DNA from: RGIG3102 sp964369915 | GTDB lineage: Bacteria; Bacillota; Clostridia; Oscillospirales; Ruminococcaceae | Length of the DNA: 20,070 bases | Reading direction: 5' to 3' | Assembly: GCA_964369915.1 (NCBI GenBank) | Contig: CAYJGG010000035.1 | Location: 1-20,070, forward strand | Shown: piece by piece, positions 6,425 through 14,439 of the stretch | How the letters are laid out: each line of letters opens with the position of its first letter | Position numbering within the stretch: the stretch's first letter is position 1 | Program-made: the position numbers and the translations under genes | Notes under the pieces: generated by a model | The model's database searches: none | The model's input: the letters and a program-made list of their open reading frames with translations, nothing else | What the model was told of the DNA's origin: nothing

Positions 6425-7369
6425 TTATTGAGCTTTAATTCTATCGCTTACAATTAATATATTATCATACACTTCTTTTGGAATACTAAAGTTATTTTGC
6501 CCGCCTAATCCTTCAAAGAAATAACATCTTGCAATATATTCCCCATTAACTTCAATTAAATTTAATGTAGTGTAGTATTCAAATCCGCCATACTCCTGCG
6601 ATAGATTTGCAAATGTAATTCCGCCTTTTAACTCACTTCCATACACATTTTGTGTGCCTGTGTATAATTGCCATGAATTTATATTTAAAAGATTTTTTAT
6701 CTCATCTGTTTCTTCTATTGATAACGGTTTTAGATTTTCGCTTTTAACACTATACAAACTTTCGATATCTGTTACAACTAATTCATTCACTAAATTATTA
6801 ACATCACTAATAAGTTTTTCATTTCCATTTAAAATACTCTCTTTCCCAAGATTTGAGAAAAACTCAGATATCTTATTAGCAGTTTCTTCATCAAGATAAA
6901 CTCTATGTTCTGCATCAACAATCAAAACGTATTCCGTTTCACTAAGCTGAGTGAAAATCAAATTATGACTACTAGTGCTTGAATAAACAACTATTCCATA
7001 AATACCAAAATCATTACTCGCTTTCACAACTTCTTTTTCTTCTAAATTTAATATCTCTAATAATTCTGTTCTATTATCGCTATTTAATAAAACTTCAAAA
7101 TTATTTGAAACTTTCGCTACATCTGAATTGTTAATAGCTTCAATCATCTCGCTAATAATATAATTTTCTTGTTCATCTTCGCTATTTATAGATTCATCTT
7201 CACTTATCGTTTCATCTTTTACACTTTCATCTTCTACAATAACTTCTTCCATCGAATTTTCTAAATTTTCAGATGAAGAATTTTCTAATTCTATTTCATT
7301 ACCCGACGAGCAGGCTACAAATAAAAACAATGATACAAACATCATTAAAATAAAATTTAATCTTTTCAT
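6425..7369 (-). CDS. Putative lipoprotein with an acidic linker
   Basis: This 314-residue protein has a lipoprotein signal peptide: MKRLNF, a hydrophobic core and the lipobox FVAC with the lipidated Cys at residue 20. Residues about 24-70 form a very acidic Glu/Asp/Ser/Asn-rich, probably disordered linker that holds the globular part away from the membrane. The remainder (about 75-314) has no motif that I recognise. It looks like a mixed alpha/beta domain with repeated hydrophobic strands, for example FGIYGIVVYSS and EYVLIVDAEHRVYL. AAGGAG is 6 nt upstream of ATG. It follows the large FIST/EAL/GGDEF gene on the same strand but is separated by that gene's terminator, so it is probably transcribed alone. 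It could be a surface partner of that sensor; this is inference only. Confidence 0.85.
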   Translation of the reverse strand: MKRLNFILMMFVSLFLFVACSSGNEIELENSSSENLENSMEEVIVEDESVKDETISEDESINSEDEQENYIISEMIEAINNSDVAKVSNNFEVLLNSDNRTELLEILNLEEKEVVKASNDFGIYGIVVYSSTSSHNLIFTQLSETEYVLIVDAEHRVYLDEETANKISEFFSNLGKESILNGNEKLISDVNNLVNELVVTDIESLYSVKSENLKPLSIEETDEIKNLLNINSWQLYTGTQNVYGSELKGGITFANLSQEYGGFEYYTTLNLIEVNGEYIARCYFFEGLGGQNNFSIPKEVYDNILIVSDRIKAQ

Positions 7370-7420
7370 TTCTTTCTCCTTATACTAAAAAACATTTATA
7401 CATATATATTATATAATAAA

Positions 7421-7452
7421 AAAGTGAGTAATCTGTAAAAATTACTCACTTT
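7421..7452 (-). terminator. Terminator after the FIST/EAL/GGDEF gene
   Basis: AAAGTGAGTAAT (7421-7432) pairs perfectly with ATTACTCACTTT (7441-7452). A T-rich run follows on the minus strand. It begins 4 nt past the stop codon. Confidence 0.85.
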
Positions 7453-7456
7453 AATA

Positions 7457-10400
7457 TTATAATTCATCATAAATCATAAATTTATTTTTTCCTGCTAATT
7501 TTGCAAGGTATAGAGCTTTATCCGCTTTCATGCTAATTTCATCATAGTCAATGCCTTCTTTTGGCACTAAAGCAACACCAGCACTAATTGAAACTTGCTC
7601 TAATAAAACGCCTTTAATTTCAATTTTATTAACATTTGCTAATATTCTTGATAAAATAGTTTTTGTAATAGTTAAATCTACTATATCATTTAGTAGTATA
7701 ACAAATTCATCTCCACCAATTCTACCAATAATATCACCGCCACGTAAACTACTCTTTATAGCTGATGTTAATTCTTGCAAGAATACATCACCTGTTTTAT
7801 GTCCGTAAGTGTCATTAATAGTCTTAAAATTATCAACATCAAGTAAAACAAATGCACAATTATCATTCACACTTGGCGCCGTGATAATTTTTGTTATTTT
7901 CTCCTCAACTGCTGAACGGCTAAATGTTCTGGTTAATGAGTCCATTTCCATATTTGTTTGAAGTGAATTTGCTAGTAAATTACTTGTTTCTAATGCTTTT
8001 AGTAATTCTTTTTTATTTTTTCTTTCAAGTTCGATAATAATTAAACTATAAATAACAAATATAATTAAAACAAAAATCGAAAAGTTAAACGCATTCGAGT
8101 TAATATCAGATTTTATAACATCTATTGTTTCATCTAAAACTATACTAATAACGCACCATTCTGTGCCTGGTATTCTTAGCATAACAGCTGTTCTTTCCTG
8201 ATCACTAATTTTATATTTTAATAAAACAGGAACTGAATTTTCCATATCATCTCTTATACTCTCAACCGTATTATCATTAGTCATTTCTAAAGAGCCAATA
8301 AAAGTGTACATATCTCCGCCTTGGAATAGATTGTTATTATCACCACTTATAACAATTGCAGTGCCATCTATTTCGCAAATATGGAAGAATGCTTCCCCTC
8401 CAAATACTTGTAAATTTAAAATATCTGAGAATTCATCAATATAAAACACTCCATAAATTTCAGCTACTCTAGTTTCGCCATCAAATATAGGGGTTGCCAT
8501 AATAAATAATTCTTTATTAGTGTTATTATCTACCATAGGTGATGAAGTTAGAATTAGTCCATCTTCTATTTTTCCATAAAAATCATCGATATTAATTTCT
8601 AATTTTTGGTTAGCTGCATTAACTGGCGTTTCTCCGTTAAAAGAAATATAAATATCATCAAAATTTGTTTGATTTGCAACAGTTGCTAAATTAGATAGTA
8701 AACTTTCTTTTTCATATCCGTCTACTTTAATTATATTTTCAACTAGAATTAAAGAATTTTCTGAATCCTCAACTTGGATAGCAACTTGCATTGTTAATCC
8801 TGATGCAAGTTCTTCTAGGAATGTGTCATTCATTTCAGTAACAAGGGATGAATTTTTATTTGTAAACATAATTGTCGCTATAATAGATAAAATAATGAAC
8901 ACAATAATTCCAGAATAAATAAATAATTTTGATTTTCTATCTGATTGCTTTGTTATTGTACTTTTTTTATTATTCTTTGTTAAATCTTCTTTTCTTGGTT
9001 TGCTTTCGCTCATTGCATGAGTTTCTTCTATTGAAACTGGTCGTGAAAAGAAAAACCCTTGTGTGTATTTAATTTGATTTGCAAGCACTTGTTTTTGCAT
9101 TGCTGCTGTTTCAACGTGTTTCACCATTAATTCTGCTTGCATTTTTCTTGCTATTGTAAAAATATTTTCTGCTTGATCTCTAACTGAAACATCATTTAAA
9201 TAGCTACTTGTTATTTTTAAATAATCAACTTTTAACTCATGTTCACGCAGTATTTCATAGTTATCTATTTCAAAATTATCAATAGCAAACTTCATATTTA
9301 ATTTTTCAAGTTTGAATATAAATAGTCTTAATTTGCTAAAATCTGTGCAGTATGTTAAATCGCAAACTTCAAATATAATATTTTCAGGGTTTTTCATTTG
9401 CGCAAGTTTTGAAAACACTAATTTTGCAAATTCGTCTGATTCAATATCTTTTACAGATATATTAATTAAAATATTTTCATTTCTTCCATTGGCAAAATCT
9501 AAAACTTTGTTAACTAAAATTCTGCTTAAATCAAGATAAATATCATATTTTTTAGCTGTATTTAAAAAGTATTCTGGGAATAAAACTTCTCCTGATAAAC
9601 TCATTAAACGCATGATAACTTCATACGCATAAAATCCGCCATTTACATTATCATAAATACCTTGAACATATGGCATTACACTTTCATTCTCAATTACTGA
9701 TTTTAAAGCTGCCACTATTTCAAATTCTTCTTGCAGTGTTAGCACTTCATCTTTTTCACTAAAAATATTAAATATATTTTTATGAATGCCCTCTTTAATA
9801 TTAAGCTGACTTAAAACTAACTTTTGTATTCTCTCAGGTTTTAAAGCCACAGTCATTTTATTAAACATTTTATATTTATCTATATTAACGCTAGCGTTAT
9901 TTAGATAATTATATAAATTTTGAGCTATTTCAATTATTTTCGCATCATTTTTAACTTCATTTATTACAAAGAAAAATGTTTGCTTATTATATCTGTAATA
10001 TTCAAAAGATATATTTGAATATTCTTTTTGCAAGAAACCTCTTGTTTTGCTTAATATATCTGAGCTTATTTCCCTTTGCTTTAAGCCAACTATTTCGTTC
10101 AAGTTTTCATCGAAAATTTCATTTGTAATAATACAAATTTTAGAATACTCATTCTTTTGAGAATTCTTAATAAAATCTAGCATACTTTTTGCAAATTCGT
10201 TATAATTTGATAAATCAACATTTATATCCTCGAAAATTAAAGCATTAACTATCGGCTTTTCATTTCCTGATATTTTACCTAGATTATTAAGCAATTCAAC
10301 ATTATCATTTAAATTAGCTAAAGCATGAAAATCTGCTAAATCTACTTGAATATAATTTTCTTCTTCTGCTAAAGTTATTAAACTGCAAGTTCCGTTATAA

Positions 10401-11488
10401 TATCTTGTAATGTTATTTTTAGTGCCGATTTCACCTCTAAAAAATGCACCTGTAATTTTTGCATCTTTAAAAGGGAGTAGTTCTTGTTTTGAAAGATTTT
10501 CAAGGTAAATCCTTCTATATAAGCATGAGTGAGTAAACATATATTCAACAGATGTGTTTTGGATATCCAGCCAAACATTTTGCCATTCCTCTATGCTTTT
10601 TAGCGCACTTAAATAGCCCACTCTAAATTCTTGATTTTCATTTAAATAAGTAAAATTCGGGCTAAATTTTTCTGTTTCTTCAACATAAGCTAATATCCTA
10701 CTAGCGCCGCCTTCACCTTCTAATACAAAAGGAATTCTAATTAGTATATCATTGTTAAGATTTTTCTCTTCATTTTGATATAAATTAGTTAAACCTATTT
10801 TTTCTTTCATCCAATCATTTGCATTTTGATTGTCTATTTCTTCGATATAAACACCATCTGTTTTAGTTATTGTATGTACATCAGAAACAGGCTCATGTCC
10901 TACTATTGCATTTGTGTAGGAAAGGACATATTCTTTACCAATACCAGCTAAAACAAATCCATCATCTATAACCTTTGTATCATCAAAAACATAATGAGTT
11001 AATTCACCTGTTTTTTTATTTAAATAGCCAGAAACACCACCTGAAAAAGATGTGCCTTTACATTCTCTATTCAAAAGCTGTGTTATTTGATACACTTCTT
11101 TGTTTTCTCTTCCTAGATATAAAAACACTGTTGAAGGCTCGTACTTATTAACTTCGCTTGCAATAGCAGAGCCTGTATCTCCATCTGTAATTGTGATTTC
11201 AGGCATTAGCTTTGTGAAAATTTCAGCTTTTTTAAATGAAGTAATTGATACTAGATGATAATCATCATAAATATCCCCCTCATAAAGCACTCCATCAACA
11301 GCTGTTCCTATTATATTTGCCTTTGGAAGCATCTTTCTTACTTCCTTTGCAAAATTTAACGCAAACTCTTTATCAGGGCTTGAAACATATAATCTTACTA
11401 AACAATTTTCTTTATCTTGAAAATTAATTATTTCACTATTATTATTAACTTCGGTAATGTCTTTGCATAAAATATTCAGAAATTTCAT
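7457..11488 (-). CDS. Multidomain c-di-GMP signalling protein: FIST, pseudo-GGDEF, degenerate EAL, Cache-like sensor, GGDEF
   Basis: The protein has 1343 residues. The order is: FIST sensory domain (about 25-380; SFSGGVSGYL at 147-156); pseudo-GGDEF fold (about 413-545) with NKQTF (501-505) at the GGDEF position; EAL fold (about 590-820); a charged linker; membrane helix (854-876); an extracellular Cache-like region (877-1133); membrane helix (1134-1152); a short coiled coil; and an intact GGDEF domain (1181-1343). GGDEF is at 1258-1262 and the inhibitory I-site RGGD at 1249-1252, five residues before it. The GGDEF domain should make c-di-GMP and be feedback inhibited. The EAL module keeps E623, N676, E707, K758 and E793, but the metal/catalytic positions are changed: DDFG is DNFE (737-740), the later Asp is T760 and the AEG Glu is K790. 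It probably binds c-di-GMP or is inert. FIST is a proposed intracellular small-ligand sensor, so the protein may integrate internal and external signals. AAGGAG precedes ATG by about 12 nt. Confidence 0.93.
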   Translation of the reverse strand: MKFLNILCKDITEVNNNSEIINFQDKENCLVRLYVSSPDKEFALNFAKEVRKMLPKANIIGTAVDGVLYEGDIYDDYHLVSITSFKKAEIFTKLMPEITITDGDTGSAIASEVNKYEPSTVFLYLGRENKEVYQITQLLNRECKGTSFSGGVSGYLNKKTGELTHYVFDDTKVIDDGFVLAGIGKEYVLSYTNAIVGHEPVSDVHTITKTDGVYIEEIDNQNANDWMKEKIGLTNLYQNEEKNLNNDILIRIPFVLEGEGGASRILAYVEETEKFSPNFTYLNENQEFRVGYLSALKSIEEWQNVWLDIQNTSVEYMFTHSCLYRRIYLENLSKQELLPFKDAKITGAFFRGEIGTKNNITRYYNGTCSLITLAEEENYIQVDLADFHALANLNDNVELLNNLGKISGNEKPIVNALIFEDINVDLSNYNEFAKSMLDFIKNSQKNEYSKICIITNEIFDENLNEIVGLKQREISSDILSKTRGFLQKEYSNISFEYYRYNKQTFFFVINEVKNDAKIIEIAQNLYNYLNNASVNIDKYKMFNKMTVALKPERIQKLVLSQLNIKEGIHKNIFNIFSEKDEVLTLQEEFEIVAALKSVIENESVMPYVQGIYDNVNGGFYAYEVIMRLMSLSGEVLFPEYFLNTAKKYDIYLDLSRILVNKVLDFANGRNENILINISVKDIESDEFAKLVFSKLAQMKNPENIIFEVCDLTYCTDFSKLRLFIFKLEKLNMKFAIDNFEIDNYEILREHELKVDYLKITSSYLNDVSVRDQAENIFTIARKMQAELMVKHVETAAMQKQVLANQIKYTQGFFFSRPVSIEETHAMSESKPRKEDLTKNNKKSTITKQSDRKSKLFIYSGIIVFIILSIIATIMFTNKNSSLVTEMNDTFLEELASGLTMQVAIQVEDSENSLILVENIIKVDGYEKESLLSNLATVANQTNFDDIYISFNGETPVNAANQKLEINIDDFYGKIEDGLILTSSPMVDNNTNKELFIMATPIFDGETRVAEIYGVFYIDEFSDILNLQVFGGEAFFHICEIDGTAIVISGDNNNLFQGGDMYTFIGSLEMTNDNTVESIRDDMENSVPVLLKYKISDQERTAVMLRIPGTEWCVISIVLDETIDVIKSDINSNAFNFSIFVLIIFVIYSLIIIELERKNKKELLKALETSNLLANSLQTNMEMDSLTRTFSRSAVEEKITKIITAPSVNDNCAFVLLDVDNFKTINDTYGHKTGDVFLQELTSAIKSSLRGGDIIGRIGGDEFVILLNDIVDLTITKTILSRILANVNKIEIKGVLLEQVSISAGVALVPKEGIDYDEISMKADKALYLAKLAGKNKFMIYDEL

Positions 11489-11524
11489 AGTTTAGATAAG
11501 CTCCTTATTATAATTTTATTTGTA

Positions 11525-11548
11525 AATATACTTTGAAATAAGTATATT
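11525..11548 (-). other. Inverted repeat in the leader of the FIST gene
   Basis: AATATACTT (11525-11533) and AAGTATATT (11540-11548) form a 9-bp stem with a 6-nt loop in the expected 5' leader. It could be an RNA hairpin or an operator. The rest of the 11489-11952 gap, apart from the repeats upstream and the terminator at its far end, is very AT-rich. I find no small ORF with a ribosome binding site and no recognisable riboswitch there. Confidence 0.3.
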
Positions 11549-11563
11549 ATTATTTTAGTGTTC

Positions 11564-11569
11564 ATTATA
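11564..11569 (-). promoter_or_regulatory. Candidate -10 of the FIST/EAL/GGDEF gene
   Basis: TATAAT on the minus strand lies about 75 nt upstream of the start codon. No good -35 is present at the normal distance; that position is instead occupied by an array of 11-bp-period repeats. A promoter needing an activator is one reading. Confidence 0.4.
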
Positions 11570-11572
11570 TGA

Positions 11573-11601
11573 TACTACATAATTGTTACATCACTGTTAC
11601 A
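11573..11601 (-). repeat. Three 7-mers with an 11-bp period, likely regulator binding site
   Basis: On the minus strand, two exact TGTAACA copies (11601-11595 and 11590-11584) and a diverged TGTAGTA (11579-11573) are each separated by 4 bp. One copy therefore occurs per helical turn. They end 3 bp before the -10 of the FIST gene. Such spacing is typical of OmpR/PhoB-type response regulators, which bind head-to-tail. Confidence 0.45.
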
Positions 11602-11918
11602 GTTTTTCATTTTATTGATAAATTTTTATCTATTGTGCTGATTTTTACATATATTTTTGTACTTAATTATTTACATATGTAATAAATATAGATAAATAAT
11701 AACGTGCATCTCTTAAACACTTAATATATTTCTATAATTATAAGATAAAATTGCAAAAAATATTTTTTGAACAAATTAAATATTTTTTTTAAACATTTAA
11801 TTAATTTTATTTTTTTGCTTGTTTTTCGCTTATTTTTATTAAAAAATCGTGCATTTTTTTTACTATTAGCTATTTCTAATCACTTATAAATAATTTAAAC
11901 CTACTATTTTAAACAAAT

Positions 11919-11951
11919 AAAAAAAGACATTATCAAATAATGTCTTTTTTT
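11919..11951. terminator. Terminator after the PhnA-like gene
   Basis: A 14-bp stem (11919-11932 with 11938-11951) with long A and T runs surrounds a 5-nt loop. The stem begins 2 nt beyond the stop codon at 11953-11955 and could extend into it. Confidence 0.85.
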
Positions 11952-11952
11952 A

Positions 11953-12300
11953 TTAAGCTTTTTTGACAACAGATGATTTTAATTTCATAGCGCCAAATCC
12001 ATCTATTTTACATTCTATATCATGATCATCTTTACTATCATAAACCAATCTAATATTTTTAACTTTTGTTCCGATTTTTAAATCGCCTTGCGCACCTTTA
12101 ACTTTTAAAGATTTAACTAAAGTTACACTATCTCCATCATTTAAAATATTTCCACTTGCATCTTTTATTATGGGATTTTCATCGTTATTTTCTTCTATCA
12201 TATTTTTATCCCACTCATAATTACAATTTGGGCATATTACTAAATTTTGGTCTTCATAAGTGTAATCGCAGTTGCATTTTGGGCAGTTAGGTATATCCAT
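11953..12300 (-). CDS. yjdM: PhnA/YjdM-like zinc-ribbon protein
   Basis: The 115-residue protein matches the PhnA (YjdM) family. It has an N-terminal zinc ribbon with CPKC (C6, C9) and CPNC (C23, C26), an acidic linker, and a C-terminal small beta-barrel domain (about 44-115) with DGDSVTLVKSLKVKG and the conserved IDGFGAMKLKS end. The family is small, cytoplasmic and of unclear function. It was named from a phosphonate operon in E. coli but is not needed for phosphonate breakdown, and no phosphonate genes are near here. AAAGGAG lies 8 nt before ATG. It is divergent from the DUF3592-like gene. A TGT extended -10 (TATAAT at 12336-12331) without a good -35 lies upstream. Confidence 0.9.
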   Translation of the reverse strand: MDIPNCPKCNCDYTYEDQNLVICPNCNYEWDKNMIEENNDENPIIKDASGNILNDGDSVTLVKSLKVKGAQGDLKIGTKVKNIRLVYDSKDDHDIECKIDGFGAMKLKSSVVKKA

Positions 12301-12330
12301 TATAATTCTCCTTTTATTTTAATATTGTAT

Positions 12331-12339
12331 ATTATAACA
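12331..12339 (-). promoter_or_regulatory. Candidate extended -10 promoter of the PhnA-like gene
   Basis: TGTTATAAT on the minus strand (12339-12331) fits an extended -10 element about 30 nt upstream of the start codon. No convincing -35 is seen. Confidence 0.4.
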
Positions 12340-12365
12340 TAAATTTTAATTTTTTTATATATTTA

Positions 12366-12394
12366 TTGCTTTTTTAATTTTTTAATGATAAAAT
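12366..12394 (+). promoter_or_regulatory. Candidate promoter of the DUF3592-like gene
   Basis: TTGCTT (12366-12371), a 17-bp spacer and TAAAAT (12389-12394) with an upstream TG (12386-12387) form a plausible extended -10 promoter. The 12-bp palindrome GCATATATATGC (12413-12424) lies in the leader, between the start site and the ribosome binding site. Confidence 0.5.
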
Positions 12395-12440
12395 ATTAAA
12401 ATCAAATACACCGCATATATATGCTATTGAAAGGAATATT

Positions 12441-12887
12441 ATGGACACAATTATATTTATAGCAGGATCGATTTGCATTTTAATGGGATTAGTAGGATTT
12501 TTTGTAGGTTTTTCTTCTTTAAGATTTATTTCTTTATATAAAATGCAAAATTATGAAACAGTTAGTGGAGTGATAGAAGAATTTGCAGAAATTAAGCACG
12601 GTAAAAAAACTTTTCAGCATCCTGTTTTGAATTTCTTTTATGATGAAACTGAGTACCACGTTCAAAGTGGACTAACTATTCCTTCTATCAAAAAAGTTTT
12701 ACCACCTAGCGGAAAGCCTTTTGAAGTTGGTGATAAGGTTGAGGTTAGAATTTATAGAAAAGATGTAAGCACGGCTATTTTAAACGCTCAATATATATTA
12801 GATAGAATTAAAGCCGAAACTAATTCTATGCTATTATTTAGTGGTATTCTTTTAATCGCTGGCATGATTTTAACTATATATTTTTAA
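12441..12887 (+). CDS. DUF3592-like membrane protein
   Basis: The 148-residue protein has a hydrophobic helix at each end (about 4-26 and 128-147) flanking a soluble segment (about 35-120) that contains HPVLNFFYDETEYHVQSG and FEVGDKVEVRIYRKD. This arrangement, with a small beta-rich domain starting with a VSGVI-type strand, is characteristic of DUF3592-type proteins of unknown function. AAAGGA sits 5 nt before ATG. It is divergent from the PhnA-like gene and convergent with the EAL gene, with which it shares a terminator. I assign no specific role. Confidence 0.82.
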   Translation: MDTIIFIAGSICILMGLVGFFVGFSSLRFISLYKMQNYETVSGVIEEFAEIKHGKKTFQHPVLNFFYDETEYHVQSGLTIPSIKKVLPPSGKPFEVGDKVEVRIYRKDVSTAILNAQYILDRIKAETNSMLLFSGILLIAGMILTIYF

Positions 12888-12906
12888 ATATTAACATAAA
12901 AAACCA

Positions 12907-12932
12907 AAAAGGAATGCAGTTGCATTCCTTTT
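12907..12932. terminator. Bidirectional terminator shared by convergent genes
   Basis: AAAAGGAATGC (12907-12917) pairs with GCATTCCTTTT (12922-12932) around a 4-nt loop, with T-rich runs on both strands. It lies between the DUF3592-like stop (12887) and the EAL-gene stop (12976). Confidence 0.85.
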
Positions 12933-12975
12933 ATTTTTATATAAACTTTATTCTTTTAGTTTTAAACGTATATTT

Positions 12976-14211
12976 TTAAATTATATCTAATTCTTCTATC
13001 GGCTGAGGTTTTGCAAAATGATATCCCTGTGAAAATTGAATTTTATTTTCAACTACCTTACCTTGAATTCTTTCATTTTCAACAAATTCTGCCACAAGTT
13101 CAGAATTAATAAGTCTTGCCATATAGCAAATGGAATCTAAAATTATTCTACTTTCTTCGCTTCTAACTAATTTTTTTATTATATCACCATCAACTTTTAT
13201 TATATCTGGTTTTAAAGAGATAATTGAAGTGTATGTAGCAAATCCAACTCCAAAATCATCAACTGCTATTTTACAGCCTATCTCTCTAACATCACTTAAA
13301 AACTCAAACATTTCATTGTCTGCGTTATAATTTTCAGTTTCAACAAATTCGACAATAACATTTTCTGGAGTTTTATGCTCTTTTAATCTTTGTAAAAACC
13401 AAACTCTAAAATCTCCAGATTTAATATCAGAAAGAGAGATATTAAGGCTAATTTCGCTTTTTTTACCTTCAAAATCTTTTAACGCTTTATCAATTGCCAT
13501 TTTACTTAAAGTTAAATACATTTTTAAATCTTTTGAACCCTCTAAAAACATACCTGGTGGGCAAATTTTACCTTCTTTATCATAAATACGCATTAAAGCT
13601 TCATATTTTGTTATTTCACCTTCTACATTGTTATATATACCTTGATAAAAAGGCACAACTCTATCATTTGTAATAGCGTAGTTTAATAATTCAAAAAGTT
13701 CAACTTCTTTTTCTCTTTTCTCTTTTAGTCTTTCTCTTTCATCGCTTACAACTAAAAAATTGTTTTGCCCATTTTGATGTAAATAATATGCACTTTTTGC
13801 CTTATCAACTAAATCATCTCCAAAAGCAATAGCAAACCTTGACACACCGCCTAAAGAAGTTTCTTGTGATGATGATAATTCATATTGTTCAAAAGAAGTC
13901 CTCATTAAATTAAAGAAATCTTCATTACTCATATCATCATTTGCAACCGCCATAAAATTCTTATAGTTATTACTATACACATGAATTAAATGACTAATTC
14001 CCATTTGCTCATATGCTATATTCCCCATTTTAAGTATTTCAGCGCATGTTCTATTATATTGCTCTTCTCCAAAATGAGCAATCATCATATCTGCATTCAT
14101 AACTTGTGTCATACATAATTTATTAAATTTTTTCTCTTTTAAATCAATTAAATACTGCTCATAACTTTTAACATTAAATCTGCGGTCCATCATTACATTT
14201 TCAGAACTCAT
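12976..14211 (-). CDS. c-di-GMP phosphodiesterase with a pseudo-GGDEF domain (EAL protein)
   Basis: From ATG 14211 the protein has 411 residues. The N-terminal part (about 25-155) looks like a GGDEF fold with NYKNF at the active-site position, so it should not make c-di-GMP. The EAL domain (about 170-404) is intact: EALMR (from E204), N257, EFVE (E288, E291), DDFG (318-321), KVD (K339, D341), E375 and QGY (395-397). It should hydrolyse c-di-GMP to pGpG in the cytoplasm; no membrane helix is seen. The EAL module resembles that of the 1343-residue protein, for example VVPFYQGIYNNV here against VMPYVQGIYDNV there. The start is uncertain: GTG 14229 has AGGA at 9 nt, while ATG 14211 has GGGAG at 11 nt and AGGA at 3 nt. 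Confidence 0.93.
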   Translation of the reverse strand: MSSENVMMDRRFNVKSYEQYLIDLKEKKFNKLCMTQVMNADMMIAHFGEEQYNRTCAEILKMGNIAYEQMGISHLIHVYSNNYKNFMAVANDDMSNEDFFNLMRTSFEQYELSSSQETSLGGVSRFAIAFGDDLVDKAKSAYYLHQNGQNNFLVVSDERERLKEKREKEVELFELLNYAITNDRVVPFYQGIYNNVEGEITKYEALMRIYDKEGKICPPGMFLEGSKDLKMYLTLSKMAIDKALKDFEGKKSEISLNISLSDIKSGDFRVWFLQRLKEHKTPENVIVEFVETENYNADNEMFEFLSDVREIGCKIAVDDFGVGFATYTSIISLKPDIIKVDGDIIKKLVRSEESRIILDSICYMARLINSELVAEFVENERIQGKVVENKIQFSQGYHFAKPQPIEELDII

Positions 14212-14269
14212 TTTCCTAACATCTCCCACTACACTTTATCCTAGTATTGTTAATTGCTAATATCTATAT

Positions 14270-14298
14270 ATTATAGCATTTTGCGTAAATCAATGCAA
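14270..14298 (-). promoter_or_regulatory. Promoter of the EAL phosphodiesterase gene
   Basis: On the minus strand, TTGCAT (14298-14293), a 17-bp spacer ending in TGC, and a perfect TATAAT (14275-14270) form a strong extended -10 promoter. The leader would be about 50 nt. Farther upstream, 14300-14437 holds only a 7-bp inverted repeat (TAGCTAA, 14364-14370; TTAGCTA, 14394-14400) and no gene. Confidence 0.65.
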
Positions 14299-14439
14299 TG
14301 AAAAAAGTATTAATTTATTGAAAACTCTTATATAATAAAAAGTGACTATATCTGTATGACAAGTAGCTAATAGTAAATTTTAAAAACACAGTGTTAGCTA
14401 GAAAACTAAAAGAGAATTTATATCAATATACATTATTAT

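Noticed and set aside
11489..11952. c-di-GMP riboswitch or small RNA upstream of the FIST fusion
   Set aside because: The region is nearly all A/T, with no GC-rich conserved riboswitch core and no ORF with a ribosome binding site.
14230..14437. Riboswitch or gene remnant upstream of the EAL gene
   Set aside because: Only a normal promoter and one 7-bp inverted repeat with a wide loop are visible.
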